From Planctomycetales bacterium (GTDB taxonomy: Bacteria > Planctomycetota > Planctomycetia > Isosphaerales > Isosphaeraceae), in contig DAIDHB010000195.1 of assembly GCA_027452145.1 (NCBI GenBank), forward strand, positions 1 through 43,990: a stretch of DNA of 43,990 nt. Direction: 5' to 3'. Below the pieces are notes generated by a model. That model made no database searches. It saw only the letters and a list, made by a program, of their open reading frames with translations, and had not been told where the DNA came from. The position numbers were made by a program, and so were the translations under genes. Below are positions 1 through 14,200 of the stretch, piece after piece (position 1 is the first letter of the stretch; each line of letters opens with the position of its first letter).

Positions 1-90
1 TTGAGCTTGCGGACGTTGAGTTACACACCGGGGCGATGGGAGGAATTCTGGTCGAAGGTCGATCGCTGGGGATTCCCCGTGGCCGCCTGA
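1..90 (+). CDS. Possible C-terminal tail of an upstream gene (partial)
   Basis: Frame 1 is open from the left edge to a TGA at 88-90. It encodes a short aromatic-rich tail containing WEEFWSKVDRWGF, and most codons end in G or C, as in the real genes here. The adjoining frame 3 fragment has poorer GC3 over the same bases, so this frame may be the genuine end of a gene that enters from the left. Too little is visible to name a family. Confidence 0.3.
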   Translation: MSLRTLSYTPGRWEEFWSKVDRWGFPVAA

Positions 91-515
91 CGTCTGATTT
101 TGCAGAGCGGCGGGCGTTCACATCATTCGTCGGTCGAACCCTGTCCAGCTATGCTGAGGCCGAGCCGTATTTGCGCGATTGCGTTGATTACTGGGCGAAG
201 CACGATCCCAGTCGCGGAGATTACTTCTTCGACGAGCTCCAGTATGGCACGGTGCTGCTTGCGCAGAGGAAGTTTCGCGAGGCCAAGGACCACCTCCTTG
301 TCGGCTACAATGGGCTGAGACCGGACCGGGAGAGGCTCCCGCCGCTGGAGACCGCCGACCTCGGCTGGCTCGCTGGAGCCGTCAGCCGGCTTCGCGGCGC
401 CGATGGCCGGCTGCTCACCGAGACGTCAACGATCAAGCGACTCAACGATGATCCAACCCTAAGAGCGGTCGTCCTGGACCTTCAATTCCCCGACAATCCG
501 TTCGCTTCGCCCTGA
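3..515 (+). CDS. C-terminal fragment of a TPR-type protein (partial or relic)
   Basis: Frame 3 is open from the left edge. An internal ATG lies at 36 and the stop at 513-515. From about base 130 the codons are GC3-rich and the protein resembles the tetratricopeptide tail of planctomycete Ser/Thr kinases: AEAEPYLRDCVDYW, then VLLAQRKFREAKDHLL, GYNGL, and a closing region with PPLETADL. The first 40 codons have weak codon bias and overlap a better-looking tail in frame 1. This may therefore be a kinase/TPR gene cut off by the window, or a relic that lost its 5' part. No catalytic domain is visible. Confidence 0.5.
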   Translation, partial: ELADVELHTGAMGGILVEGRSLGIPRGRLTSDFAERRAFTSFVGRTLSSYAEAEPYLRDCVDYWAKHDPSRGDYFFDELQYGTVLLAQRKFREAKDHLLVGYNGLRPDRERLPPLETADLGWLAGAVSRLRGADGRLLTETSTIKRLNDDPTLRAVVLDLQFPDNPFASP

Positions 516-836
516 TCTGATTTGAAGCCGGTTCCATCTGGTGCGTGTCTGTCGGCGCCTCGGGTGTTGATGGGTCGCGAGATCCTCAAGGTTCGGCGGT
601 TTCGCGACCTCATCCCGGCGCCGGACCGTCCGCGATATCGCGCGACGGCGGCCGGGGACTTCTCTGCGTTTCCGTCTCGTTTTGCCAGGAGGTTGCAGGC
701 CGGCCCGGCCGATTGAAGAAGTCTGTATCATGAATTCGACGCCGCGGCTCTTGATTCCCCCGCCGGCGCCAGCCATACTGGCTGCTGATACATTTGTGCT
801 TGGGTGTACGTTGGCGGACTGAGGACGGGGTCGATC

Positions 837-1436
837 ATGTCAACGGCGGGGTGGCCGGTCGGGTCGGGGGCCTGGCGCGATGACGATCTCCTGGCGACGG
901 CCGGGAGCGATCCGGTCGCGCGCTGGCGGGCGCTGGAGGCCTGTCGGGAGTATCTAAGGCTCGTTGCCAGGCGCGGGCGGTGGGCCGATGACGCCGATCT
1001 GCGGGCGACCTCGGACCTGGTGCAGGGGACCGTGCTGCGCGGTTGGAATGAGTTCTCGCAGTTCCGCGGGCGGACTCCGGGGCAGCTTCGCGCGTGGCTG
1101 CGGGCGATCCTCGTGCATGCGGCGCTCAACGGTCGCCGTCGTCGTCGGGCCGCGCACGCCGGGTCGGGCCGCCGGGTGGCCGACGAGGCGCGCATCAGCT
1201 CCAGTAGTCCCAGCCGGATCGTCGGCGAGCGGGACGAACGCGCGGCGCTCGACGCGTCGCTGGAGCGGTTGCCCGAGCGCCATCGCCGGGTGATCCGTAT
1301 GAGGTTGTGGGACCGGCTGTCGTTCGCCCAGATCGGCGCGGCGATGGAGGTCTCCGAGGACGCGGCGCGGATGCTCTACTCGCGTGCGATCGCGCGGCTG
1401 CGCGAGTCCATGAGGTCAGGACATGAGCCCGGGTGA
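837..1436 (+). CDS. ECF-type RNA polymerase sigma factor, kinase-linked
   Basis: This is a sigma-70 family extracytoplasmic-function factor of about 199 residues. Region 2 includes DLVQGTVLRGWNEFSQFRG followed by LRAWLRAILVHAALNGRRRRR. Region 4 carries LERLPERHRRVIRMRLWDRLSFAQIGAAM and a helix-turn-helix ending in MLYSRAIARLRE. The ATG at 837 is preferred; an in-frame GTG at 804 would add 11 residues. The 3' end overlaps the start of the next gene (1423) by 14 nt, so sigma factor and WD40 kinase are probably co-transcribed and translationally coupled. Such ECF/Ser-Thr kinase pairs are typical of Planctomycetes, where phosphorylation is thought to replace a classical anti-sigma factor. The target regulon cannot be inferred here. 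Confidence 0.9.
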   Translation: MSTAGWPVGSGAWRDDDLLATAGSDPVARWRALEACREYLRLVARRGRWADDADLRATSDLVQGTVLRGWNEFSQFRGRTPGQLRAWLRAILVHAALNGRRRRRAAHAGSGRRVADEARISSSSPSRIVGERDERAALDASLERLPERHRRVIRMRLWDRLSFAQIGAAMEVSEDAARMLYSRAIARLRESMRSGHEPG

Positions 1437-4400
1437 GGCGGCGCCAACTTCGTCCGAAGAGCGGAGGATGCGCCGGCTGCTGGCGTACGATGATCTGCTC
1501 GACACGGATGGGGCGGGTCCCGGATCCGAATCCGCCCGCACCGACGCGCCGCCGTCGACGCAGGACGACGAGCGCGGCCGCGGTCGCCTGATGCTCCTGC
1601 TGCGCATGCTCGACGCGGCCGAGCCGGCGAGCGGCGGCGGAGGTGCCGAGGACGAGGCGGCGGCGACCCACGGCGTGGGAGCCGGTGCCGCTGCCGGTGC
1701 CGGCGGGTCCCATTCCCTGCTCGAACGGTTCGAGATCATCGAGGAACTGGGCTCGGGCGGGTTCGGGTTCGTGATGCGGGCGCGCGACCGGCTGCTGGGG
1801 CGTGAGGTGGCGCTGAAGATGCCGATGCCCGAGCGGCTGCTGGCCCCGGGGGATGTCGGGCGGTTTTTGCGCGAGGCGCGCGCCGCGGCGCGGCTGGATC
1901 ATCCGGGGATCGTGCGGGTCTTCGACGCGGGTGAGCTGGGTCCGCTCGGGTATTTCATCGCGTCGGAATACTGCCACGGGCCGAGCCTGCGCCGCTGGCT
2001 GCGGGCGGAAGGCAAGCCGGTGGCGCCGCGGTTGGCGGCCGGGTGGGCCGAGGCGCTGGCCGACGCGGTGCAGCACGCCCATGAGCGCGGAATCCTCCAT
2101 CGGGACATCAAGCCAGACAACGTGATGCTGGAGCCCGGCGCCGGGCCGGGCGGGTTCCGGCCGCGGCTGACCGATCTCGGCCTGGCGAAGCTCGTCGAGG
2201 AAGCGGGCGAGGATTCGTCGAGCGGGGTGCGGGTGGGGACGCTGCGTTACATGGCGCCCGAGCAGGCTGCGGGGCGCCGGGGCGACGTGGGTCCGTCGGC
2301 GGACATCTACGCCATCGGGGCGACGTTGTACGAGGTGCTGACCGGCCGGCCGCCGTTCCACGGCGAGACCGAGGCCGAGACCTTGCGATCGGTGCTCGAG
2401 GCCGGCCCGATCGCGCCCCGGACGCTCCGGCCCGGGTTGCCCCGCGACCTGGAGACGATCTGCCTGAAGTGCCTGCGCAAGGAGCCGGGTCGGCGATATG
2501 AGTCCGCCGCGGCGCTGCGCGACGATTTGCGGCGATACCTCGACGGGCGGCCGATTGTGGGGAAACCCGTGTCGCTGGCCGACCGCGCGTGGGGATGGGC
2601 ACGGCGTCGGCCGGGGACGGCGGCCCTCGTGGCGCTGGTGATCCTGCTGGCCTCGGGGCTGGCCGGCGGGTTCGCGTGGTGGGTGGCCTGGCTGGAGTCG
2701 CACAATCGCGAGCTCCAGGTGCAGGTCGAGCGCGCCGATCGCAACGCCGAGCTGGCCGACGCGCAGGCGAAGATCGCCGAGGAGCGTCGGCGGCTGGCGT
2801 ATCGTCATCATCACGCCGAGGGGCTGCGCCGGGCCCGCGAGGCGCTCGACGCGCGCCAGGTCGACCTGGCGCAGGAGATCCTGGACGACCTCGATCCGGA
2901 TCCGGGCGAGCCCGATTCACGGGGCTTCGCCTGGCGGTATTTAAGGCGCCAGGCGCACCGCGAATTCTCGCGCGTGGGCGGTCACGATGCGGCCGTCCAG
3001 GGCTGGACGTGGTCGCCCGACGGCCGGGCGCTGGCAACCTGGGACCTGCATCGGCAGGTGGTCATCTGGGACGTGGCGCCAGGCCCGGGGCTGGTCCGGC
3101 CGCGGGTCGTGTCGATCGAGGCGGGGACGGACTTGAAGACGCTCCAGCTCTCGCCCGGCAGAACGATGTTGGCCGCGGTCGACCGAGGGCCGAAAGGCAC
3201 GGCGTTGCGGCTGATCGATCCGCGCGGGGCGGACCGCATCGTCCGGCTCGATGGGGTGGGCCAGGGAGATGGAGTCGAGCTACGTTTCGACCGCGAGGGG
3301 CAGCGGCTGGCCGCGCTCCAGCGGCGGCCGGATCAGACGGGAGCGCTCTGGACGTGGGACCTGGCGGACCCTCGGGCGCAGCCGGCGCGCCGGGACCTCG
3401 GGCGCGATCTCGTTGTCCAGGGCGGATTCGCGCCGGATGCCCGGCATCTGGTCGTCGACCGGGACGATCAGGCGATCGTCCGCGACCCCTGGTCGGGCGC
3501 GGACCTGCGCGTGCTGAGGCGTGAGTCGCCGTTGCCGAACCACCTGGTCGAGTTCACGCGCGACGGGCACACCATGGCCATCGCCTGGAATGACGGTCTG
3601 GAAGTGCGGCAGGTGGACTCGTGGCGCGAGGTCGGTCGCTATCGGCCGAGGGATACCATCCTCGAGATCCGCCTGAGCGGGCGCGGCAGCCGGGTGGCGA
3701 CGATGGATCCATCCGGATATGTGACGATTTTCGACAAATCGTCCCCGCGGGGCCGCGTACTGAATTCAGGCGAGAAGCGGTCGCTGCGCGGCCAGTGGTT
3801 CGAGCTCTCCGACGACGGTGCGCTGATGGTGTCGGCGATTTCGGCGACGCATGGCGGTCAGCAGCCGATGGAGGCGTGGGACCTCGACGTGGGGCGCCGG
3901 CTGCGCGTGTTCCCCGGTTTCCTGGACCGGTGCGAATGTACATTCTTCCCCGGAACCCATACGGCGCTTCTGACGGGACGCGACGGCCCGCGGATCTGGC
4001 GGCTCGATCCGCAGGCGGGGTCGGTCGAGCCGGCGGGACACTCGGACGAGGCCTGGGCGGTGGCATTCTCGCCGCGCGGCGAGATCCTGGCGAGCGGCAG
4101 CGACGACACCCACGAGCGGCGGACGATCAAGCTCTGGGATCCGGCGGCGGGCCGGGAGCTGGCGGCGTGGAAGGGGCACACGGCGACGGTCTCGGCGATC
4201 GCGTTCAGCCCGGACGAGCCGCTGATGGCGACCGTCAGCTTCGACTCGGGCGGCCCGGGCCATCCGAACGTGCTGCTCTGGGATGTCGCGAAGCGCAAGC
4301 TGGTGGCCAGCCTGGAGGGGCACACGGCGTGGGTGCGCGCGGTCGCGTTCAGCCCGGATGGCAGGACCCTGGCGGCCGGCGCCGAGGACGGGAGCGTCCG

Positions 4401-4950
4401 GCTGTGGGACGTGGCGACCAGGACGTCGCGCTTCGTTCTGCTCGGTCACACGCAGCGGGTGATGTCGCTGGCTTTCAGCCCGGACCGGAAGACGCTGGCG
4501 ACGGCGTCGAACGACGCGACGGTCCGGACCTGGGACGTCGACACGGGCCAGTTCCGCGCGGTCTTCCGCGACGCGGACGAGGTGCGGGCGGTCGCCTTCG
4601 CGCCGCGAGGCAAGCCCGGCCTGCTGGCGACGGCCAACCTGGGCGGCAGCATCAAGCTGAGGGACCCCGAGACCGGCGAGGTGATCCGCGCCATCCCGGG
4701 CGCGGCCGATCAGCTCGGCTGCCTGGCGTTCACCCCCGAGGGGCGCAGCATCGCCGCGGCCGGCAAGGGGAAGGTCATTCGGATCTGGGACGTCGCCACG
4801 GGCCAGGAGCTGCTGGCGCTCGAGGGGCATCAGGCCCAGGTCAACGCCCTGGCCTTCGCGCCCGACGGTTCGGCCCTGGCCTCGTGCAGCCACGACGGCG
4901 CGGTGAAACTCTGGTACGCTGGCGCCGTCGATGGCGGGTCGGGTCGTTGA
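1423..4950 (+). CDS. Ser/Thr protein kinase with C-terminal WD40 repeats
   Basis: A membrane-anchored Hanks-type kinase of 1175 residues. After an acidic/Ala-rich N-terminus the kinase domain runs from about residue 103 (glycine loop ELGSGGFGFV, lysine in EVALKMP) to about 375. The catalytic loop is HRDIKPDN near residue 226, the metal-binding DFG is replaced by DLG, and the APE motif is MAPEQ. A single transmembrane helix lies at about 399-424 (LVALVILLASGLAGGF), followed by a coiled-coil stretch. About 650 C-terminal residues form WD40-type propeller blades; the last seven are clear (AFSPDG...LWD pattern). The kinase is predicted cytoplasmic and the propeller periplasmic. It overlaps the upstream sigma gene, suggesting that it regulates that sigma factor. 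Confidence 0.93.
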   Translation: MSPGEAAPTSSEERRMRRLLAYDDLLDTDGAGPGSESARTDAPPSTQDDERGRGRLMLLLRMLDAAEPASGGGGAEDEAAATHGVGAGAAAGAGGSHSLLERFEIIEELGSGGFGFVMRARDRLLGREVALKMPMPERLLAPGDVGRFLREARAAARLDHPGIVRVFDAGELGPLGYFIASEYCHGPSLRRWLRAEGKPVAPRLAAGWAEALADAVQHAHERGILHRDIKPDNVMLEPGAGPGGFRPRLTDLGLAKLVEEAGEDSSSGVRVGTLRYMAPEQAAGRRGDVGPSADIYAIGATLYEVLTGRPPFHGETEAETLRSVLEAGPIAPRTLRPGLPRDLETICLKCLRKEPGRRYESAAALRDDLRRYLDGRPIVGKPVSLADRAWGWARRRPGTAALVALVILLASGLAGGFAWWVAWLESHNRELQVQVERADRNAELADAQAKIAEERRRLAYRHHHAEGLRRAREALDARQVDLAQEILDDLDPDPGEPDSRGFAWRYLRRQAHREFSRVGGHDAAVQGWTWSPDGRALATWDLHRQVVIWDVAPGPGLVRPRVVSIEAGTDLKTLQLSPGRTMLAAVDRGPKGTALRLIDPRGADRIVRLDGVGQGDGVELRFDREGQRLAALQRRPDQTGALWTWDLADPRAQPARRDLGRDLVVQGGFAPDARHLVVDRDDQAIVRDPWSGADLRVLRRESPLPNHLVEFTRDGHTMAIAWNDGLEVRQVDSWREVGRYRPRDTILEIRLSGRGSRVATMDPSGYVTIFDKSSPRGRVLNSGEKRSLRGQWFELSDDGALMVSAISATHGGQQPMEAWDLDVGRRLRVFPGFLDRCECTFFPGTHTALLTGRDGPRIWRLDPQAGSVEPAGHSDEAWAVAFSPRGEILASGSDDTHERRTIKLWDPAAGRELAAWKGHTATVSAIAFSPDEPLMATVSFDSGGPGHPNVLLWDVAKRKLVASLEGHTAWVRAVAFSPDGRTLAAGAEDGSVRLWDVATRTSRFVLLGHTQRVMSLAFSPDRKTLATASNDATVRTWDVDTGQFRAVFRDADEVRAVAFAPRGKPGLLATANLGGSIKLRDPETGEVIRAIPGAADQLGCLAFTPEGRSIAAAGKGKVIRIWDVATGQELLALEGHQAQVNALAFAPDGSALASCSHDGAVKLWYAGAVDGGSGR

Positions 4951-5023
4951 AGTGCCCGGTGGAATCCCGAGCCCGGCGAGGTTGCGTACCCCTTGCCGAC
5001 TGGCCGCGCGCCGGAGGATCCTC

Positions 5024-5377
5024 ATGCCCGTGAACCTCCGGCAGTGGATCGAGCTGCTCTGGTCGCGGGCCTGGTGGCGCTACGGCCAGCCGGGGGATGC
5101 GTGGTTCTCGATTCCCTATCATGTCTTCAATCTCTTCGAGGGAGCATGCTGGTTGGCCATCGCCGGGCTGGTGCTCAGGCGCTACCTGGCGCATCGCCGG
5201 TCGCGGATCGAGATCCTGTATGCAATGGCGTTCGTGACGTTTGGCCTGAGCGACTTCCGCGAGGCTTATGCGCTCGAGTCGTGGCTGGTGTGGGCCAAGC
5301 TCGCGAACCTGATCGCGCTGGTGGTGCTGCGGCGGGCGGCCGTCACACGCTGGTATCCGGGGAGCCGGGTTTTCTGA
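5024..5377 (+). CDS. Small conserved-type membrane protein, unknown function
   Basis: A 117-residue hypothetical protein. The ATG at 5024 is chosen because GGAGGA at 5013-5018 sits 5 nt upstream; the longer reading from 4931 lacks a site. It has two or three hydrophobic segments: around FNLFEGACWLAIAGLVL, ILYAMAFVTFGL and LANLIALVVL. Between them are charged loops (RRYLAHRRSR, DFREAYALES). The pattern suggests an integral inner-membrane protein. It lies 73 bp after the kinase stop on the same strand and may be in the same transcript. I do not recognise a named family. Confidence 0.7.
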   Translation: MPVNLRQWIELLWSRAWWRYGQPGDAWFSIPYHVFNLFEGACWLAIAGLVLRRYLAHRRSRIEILYAMAFVTFGLSDFREAYALESWLVWAKLANLIALVVLRRAAVTRWYPGSRVF

Positions 5378-5431
5378 TATGACAGCGGCAGAGAAGGATC
5401 CGGAGTCGGTCAGGCTTACAGCGCTCGCGGC

Positions 5432-5728
5432 ATGCTGGTCCTCGACCCTGGCAAGGATGTGCAACAGTTGAACCTCGGCGAGCTGGCCGCGGGTCATGTC
5501 TTCTCGACGTTCGGCAATCGACGGGTCAACACGGTTCGTGAGTTTGTCGACAGGATCCTCGCCGAGACGGCAGGCGGAGACATCCTGGAGGTCCGCGTTC
5601 AGGGAATATCTGCCTTCGCCACCTATGATCTAGGTTTCGGGTCTTACACGGCGTCGATGCGTCTGACAAAAGAGCAGCGGCAGGAGCTGCAATCGCTCGC
5701 GGAGCAGCTCCGGCCCGATTCTCCGTGA
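5432..5728 (+). CDS. Hypothetical protein, PDZ-like fragment
   Basis: A 98-residue frame with a coding-like composition. The middle (LGELAAGHVF, NRRVNTVREFVDRIL, GDILEVRVQ) loosely resembles the end of a PDZ domain as found in DegP-like or kinase-linked proteins, but there is not enough to be sure. The frame is open upstream to the TGA of the preceding gene (5375-5377) with no better start and no clear ribosome site before 5432. It could therefore be the 3' remnant of a longer, deleted gene. Confidence 0.45.
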   Translation: MLVLDPGKDVQQLNLGELAAGHVFSTFGNRRVNTVREFVDRILAETAGGDILEVRVQGISAFATYDLGFGSYTASMRLTKEQRQELQSLAEQLRPDSP

Positions 5729-5797
5729 ATCGGCGGACCAGAACGAGAGAGGACGCCGATTCGCCCAGGCGCGGCGGCCGGACCGAAGGCCGGGTTG

Positions 5798-9619
<3,822 letters not shown>

Positions 9620-10078
9620 GATCGGCCCTCATCCAGACCTCGTCGGATCCCCCGCGAATCCTGCGAATGATAATCGAAGTCCGCTCGCCTCGTCAGTCAC
9701 GCCGCATGTGCGTGCATGGCGTCTCGTTTCGAGGAGACAACCCCCCACGATGCGCGGAGTCTCTCCCCGCCGACGGTGGCATCCCGCGGGGGGCTTTGCT
9801 CAACCCGTTGCCATGCAGAGAATTGTGGCACGAAACGTATGGGCGGAATCCAGATCTGACGTGCCGGTCGAAAAAAAATGGGGGGGACGCGTTCGGTTCG
9901 TCGAGGCTGGGGTCCCTTGAAGGTAGGCGATGGATCGCGCCGGTCTCTCACGGGTCGATGTGGACTCCGTGGGCATTGAGAAGGGCGCCCCCGGCGGTTC
10001 GACGTCGAGCCGCCGGGCCGCGCGACACGGCGAGTCGAGTCGAGTCGCCCGGCCATTCGTTGCGCAGAGGAGCAGAGC
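9620..10078. other. Divergent intergenic region (459 bp), no gene seen
   Basis: Lies between the starts of the 14-WD kinase (minus) and the DUF1559 protein (plus), so both promoters should be here. Open frames across it have no coding bias. A homopolymer-rich patch (A8 then G7) occurs near 9870-9887, and a GAGGA ribosome site lies just before 10079. I cannot point to a convincing sigma-70 hexamer pair. Confidence 0.5.
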
Positions 10079-11176
10079 ATGCTGTCGTTCGGTACTCGAT
10101 CGGGCAGGTGGCGGGGAGGCGAACGGACAGACGAATTCGCGACGAGCCCCGGGTCGCGGTACGGTTTCACACTGATCGAGCTGCTGGTCGTGATCGCGAT
10201 CATCGCGATCCTGATCGCCCTGTTGCTCCCGGCGGTCCAGGCGGCGCGCGAGGCCGCGCGGCGGGCGCAGTGCGTCAACAACCTGAAGCAGCTCGGGCTG
10301 GCCATCCACAATTACGAGTCGGTCCACACGATGCTGCCGCTGGGACGGGTCTGGCGGCCGCAGCCGGGCATTCCCTTTCCGTCGTTCTTCGTCGGCGAGC
10401 AGAACACGACGTGGTTCACCCAGATGCTGGTGCAGTTCGAGCAGCAGTCCCTGTACAACGCGTACAACTTCGCGATCGGCATCGACGGACCGGTGGGCGG
10501 CGACGGGATGCCCATCGGGTTCGCGATCAACTCGACCGTGTACGGCACGAAGTTGTCGGCCTTCCAGTGCCCCAGCGACGACGGCCGGCCCTTCAACATC
10601 ATCTGGCCGTCGAACGGCTACGTCATCACGGGCACGCGCGGCAATTACGTGGTGAGCTGGGGGAATACCCAGTGGGGCCAGCAGAATTCCGCCGGCGGCA
10701 CGCCGACGCTCAACCTGCCGGTGGCCTACCTCCCCTCGGCGTTCGGTCATACCCCGGTCCGGCTGGCCGCGATCACCGACGGGACGAGCAACACGGTCTT
10801 CACGGCCGAGACCCTCCAGGGCCAGCTCAACGACGTCCGGGGGGCGGTCTGGACGCTGGGCGCGATGTTCATGAGCCGGTTCACTCCCAACGGCCTGAGG
10901 GACTATTACGGCGTCGCGGACCCGGCCGGCGGCGGCGGCGACCGGCTGGGTGCGGGTTTCTGCGTGAACGACCCGGGCGGGAAGATGCCCTGCGTGAACG
11001 TGCCGTACCCGTTCTATGACATCTACGAGGCCTCGCGCAGCCGGCATCCCGGCGGCGTCAACGCCGGCTTCGGCGACGGCTCCGTCCGGTTCATCAAGGA
11101 CACAATCTCCCCGGTCGCCTGGATCGGGCTGAACACGATCCGAGGGGGCGAGGTCCTCTCAGCGGACTCCTATTGA
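10079..11176 (+). CDS. DUF1559 protein with prepilin-type N-terminus
   Basis: A 365-residue pseudopilin-like protein of the very large planctomycete DUF1559 family. A 29-residue leader ends in YG, followed by [16 protein letters not shown] with the conserved Glu at mature position 5. This is the type IV prepilin peptidase cleavage/methylation signal and hydrophobic helix. Next comes [33 protein letters not shown], the family signature. The C-terminus has the family's glycine-rich ending [18 protein letters not shown]. The start is supported by GAGGA upstream. The product is probably exported and assembled through, or associated with, a type II secretion-like pseudopilus; the exact role of the family is unknown. 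No pilus genes are adjacent. Confidence 0.95.
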   Translation: MLSFGTRSGRWRGGERTDEFATSPGSRYGFTLIELLVVIAIIAILIALLLPAVQAAREAARRAQCVNNLKQLGLAIHNYESVHTMLPLGRVWRPQPGIPFPSFFVGEQNTTWFTQMLVQFEQQSLYNAYNFAIGIDGPVGGDGMPIGFAINSTVYGTKLSAFQCPSDDGRPFNIIWPSNGYVITGTRGNYVVSWGNTQWGQQNSAGGTPTLNLPVAYLPSAFGHTPVRLAAITDGTSNTVFTAETLQGQLNDVRGAVWTLGAMFMSRFTPNGLRDYYGVADPAGGGGDRLGAGFCVNDPGGKMPCVNVPYPFYDIYEASRSRHPGGVNAGFGDGSVRFIKDTISPVAWIGLNTIRGGEVLSADSY

Positions 11177-11212
11177 CTCGCCAGCTTTCCCCTGGCCCGG
11201 GAGTCCGCCCCC

Positions 11213-14200
11213 ATGCGGAGCGTGCGAGCCGACCTCACCACCGATCATGCCCCGGATCCCGCGTCCGTCCATCCGGGATCGGCGGCCGGGGCCGCGTTGT
11301 CCCCCGACGAGACGACCGCGCGAGATGGCTCCGGGGGCGAGACGGGCGACTGGGGCGAGCCCCGGGGTGACGTGTCGACCGTCGGTCCCGGCGAGCACGA
11401 CACGGGGGCCATGGTCACGCCGGGCCCCGAGACGAGGGCGACGGTGTCCGGGGAGACCGCGCGGCCCGAGTACGAGCGCCTGGGCCGCTATCGGGTCGTC
11501 GAACGGCTGGGCCGCGGGGGCTTCGGCCAGGTCTTCCTGGCGCGCGACGACGAGCTGGACCGCCCGGTGGCGATCAAGCTGGCCGATCGCCTGATGTTCG
11601 AGGACGCCGACGTCTCGGAGGCCCGGATCGTCGCGAGCCTGGACCATCCCAACATCGTCCCGGTCTTCGACCTCGGCCGTACCGACGACGGGCGGCTGTT
11701 CATCGTCACCAAGCTGATCGACGGCCGCGACCTGGCCGCGCGGCTGCGCGAGCGCCGGCCGACGCTCGAGCAGGCCGTGGACCTCGTGCGGATGATCGCG
11801 CTGGGGCTGCATCACGCCCACGAGAGCGGGCTGGTCCACCGCGACGTGAAGCCGGGCAACATTCTGCTCGACCGGGCCGGGCGGCCGTACGTCTGCGATT
11901 TCGGCCTGGCACTGCGGGACGAGGACCGGTCGCTGGAGACCGGGCTGGCCGGCACGCCCGCCTACATGAGCCCCGAGCAGGCGCGCGGCGAGGGGCACCG
12001 GGTCGACCGGCGGTCGGATGTCTACAGCCTGGGCGTGGTGCTCTACGAGCTGATCGCCGGGCGGACGCCGTTCATCGGGGCGTTGATTGAGCTGCTGTGG
12101 CAGATCCAGCACGACGAGGTGCCGCCGCCGGGCCGGTGGAACCAGGCCGTGCCGCCGGAACTGGAGCGGATCTGCCTGAAGTGCCTGGCCAAGCGGGCCT
12201 CGGACCGATATGCCTCGGCCCAGGCGCTGGCGGCCGACCTCGAAGACTTCCGCCAGGGTCGGCGACAGGGGGCCGGCGATCGCGCGGCGTTCCGTGTGGT
12301 GCCCAAGGGCCTGCGCGCCTTCGACGCCGCCGACGCCGACTTCTTCGTCGAGTTGCTGCCGGGCCCTCGCGACGCGCGGGGCCTGCCGGAAAGCCTGGCG
12401 TTCTGGCTCAATCGGCTCGAGGAAGTCGACCCCGAGCGGACCTTCCCCGTCGGGCTGCTGTACGGGCCCAGCGGATGCGGCAAGTCGTCGCTGGTGCGGG
12501 CGGGGCTGCTGCCCCGGCTGGGCGACCACTTGCGGGCGATCTACGTCGAGGCGACGGCCGAGGATACCGAGTCGCGTCTGCTGCGCGGCCTGCGCCGGGC
12601 CTGCCCCGAGCTGGACGAGTCGATCGGCCTGGTGGATGCGCTTTCCCTGCTGCGGCGTCGCGGTACAAGGAAGGTGATCCTGATCGTCGACCAGTTCGAG
12701 CAGTGGCTGCACGCGCGCGACGATTTCGCGGGGACGGAGCTGGTCGCCGCCCTGCGGCATTGCGATGGCAGTCGCGTGCAGGCGGTGGTGCTGGTGCGCG
12801 ACGACTTCTGGCTGGCCGTCAGCCGGTTCCTCCGCGAGCTGGAGGTGCCTCTGGTCGAGGGGCACAATAGCGCGTTGGTCGACCTGTTCGACCTGATGCA
12901 CGCCCGTCGGGTGCTCGCGGAGTTCGGCCGAGCATACGGGCGGCTTCCTCGGGCTCCGGCCGCGCCGGAGCCGGAGCACGAGCGGTTCCTCGACGACGCG
13001 ATCACCGGGCTGGCCGAGGCGGGGAAGGTCGTCTCGGTGCGGCTGGCACTCTTCGCCGAGATGATCAAGTCCCGCCCGTGGGACCCGCGGACGCTCCGCG
13101 CCATCGGCGGAGCCAGGGGTGTGGGCGTGACCTTCCTCGAGGAGTCGTTCGCCGCCGAGGGCGCCCCGCCCGAGCGTCGGCTGCACCAGGAGGCGGCCCG
13201 CGCCGTGCTGCGTGCGCTGTTGCCGGAGGCGGGGACCGACATCAAGGGGAACATGCGGTCCAGGGGCGAGCTGCTGCGGGCCTCGGGCTACGCGCAGCGG
13301 CCGGAGCTCTTTCGCGAGGTCCTCCGCATCCTGGACGGCGACCTCCGGCTGATCACGCCGACGGACCCGAGGGGGCTCGAAGCCGCCGGCCTCGATGGCG
13401 CCGAGACGCCTCCCGACGGCCGGGGGTACTACCAGCTCACTCACGACTTCCTGGTGCCGGCGCTGCGGGACTGGCTGACGCGCAAGCAGCGCGAGACGCC
13501 GCGCGGCCGGGCCGAGCTGCGCCTGGCCGAGCGCTCGGCGCTGTGGAACTCCAGGCCCGAGAATCGCCGCCTCCCGACCTGGCGCGAGTACCTGGCGATC
13601 CGACGGCTGACCGACCGCCACCTCTGGACCGAAACCCAGCGCAAAATGATGGGCGAGGCGGCCCGGTATCACGGCCACGCGCTGGTGCGCCGCCTCGTCG
13701 AGGCCCGGCTGACGGACGTCCCTCCCATCGTCGAGCAGATCGGCCTCCACCGCCGATGGGCGGATCCCCTGCTGTGGCGCGAGCACGAGCGTGCGGCGGA
13801 GGAGAGTCCGGCGCGGCTGCACACCGCTCTTGCCCTCCTGCCGATCGACGGCGGCCTGCTCGGGCTCGTGTACGACCGGCTCGTCCGGGCCGCCCCGGCG
13901 GATTTCCCGATCCTGCGAGATGCCCTGCGGCCGTATGCCGCCGAGATGTCCGGCCGGCTCTGGGCCGACGCCGGCTCCGCGGGCGACGACGGGCGGGTCC
14001 TCCGCACGGCCGGGGCCCTGGCCTCATACCAGCCCGACGATCCGCGCTGGGGGGCGATCGTCGAGAACGTTGCGCGAGTGCTCACGGGAGTCGCTCCCGA
14101 GCTGCTGAGCCCGTGGAAGGACGCCCTGCGACCGGTGCGAGGTCTCCTGCGACCGCCGTTGATGGCGATCTTCCGCGACCCGGAAGCCGGCGAGATCCGC

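Noticed and set aside
1195..2814. Long minus-strand frame antisense to the WD40 kinase
   Set aside because: Arg/Pro/His-rich shadow of the real gene in high-GC DNA. No motif and no ribosome site. The same applies to frames at 3766-5025, 11159-13822 and 14024-15835.
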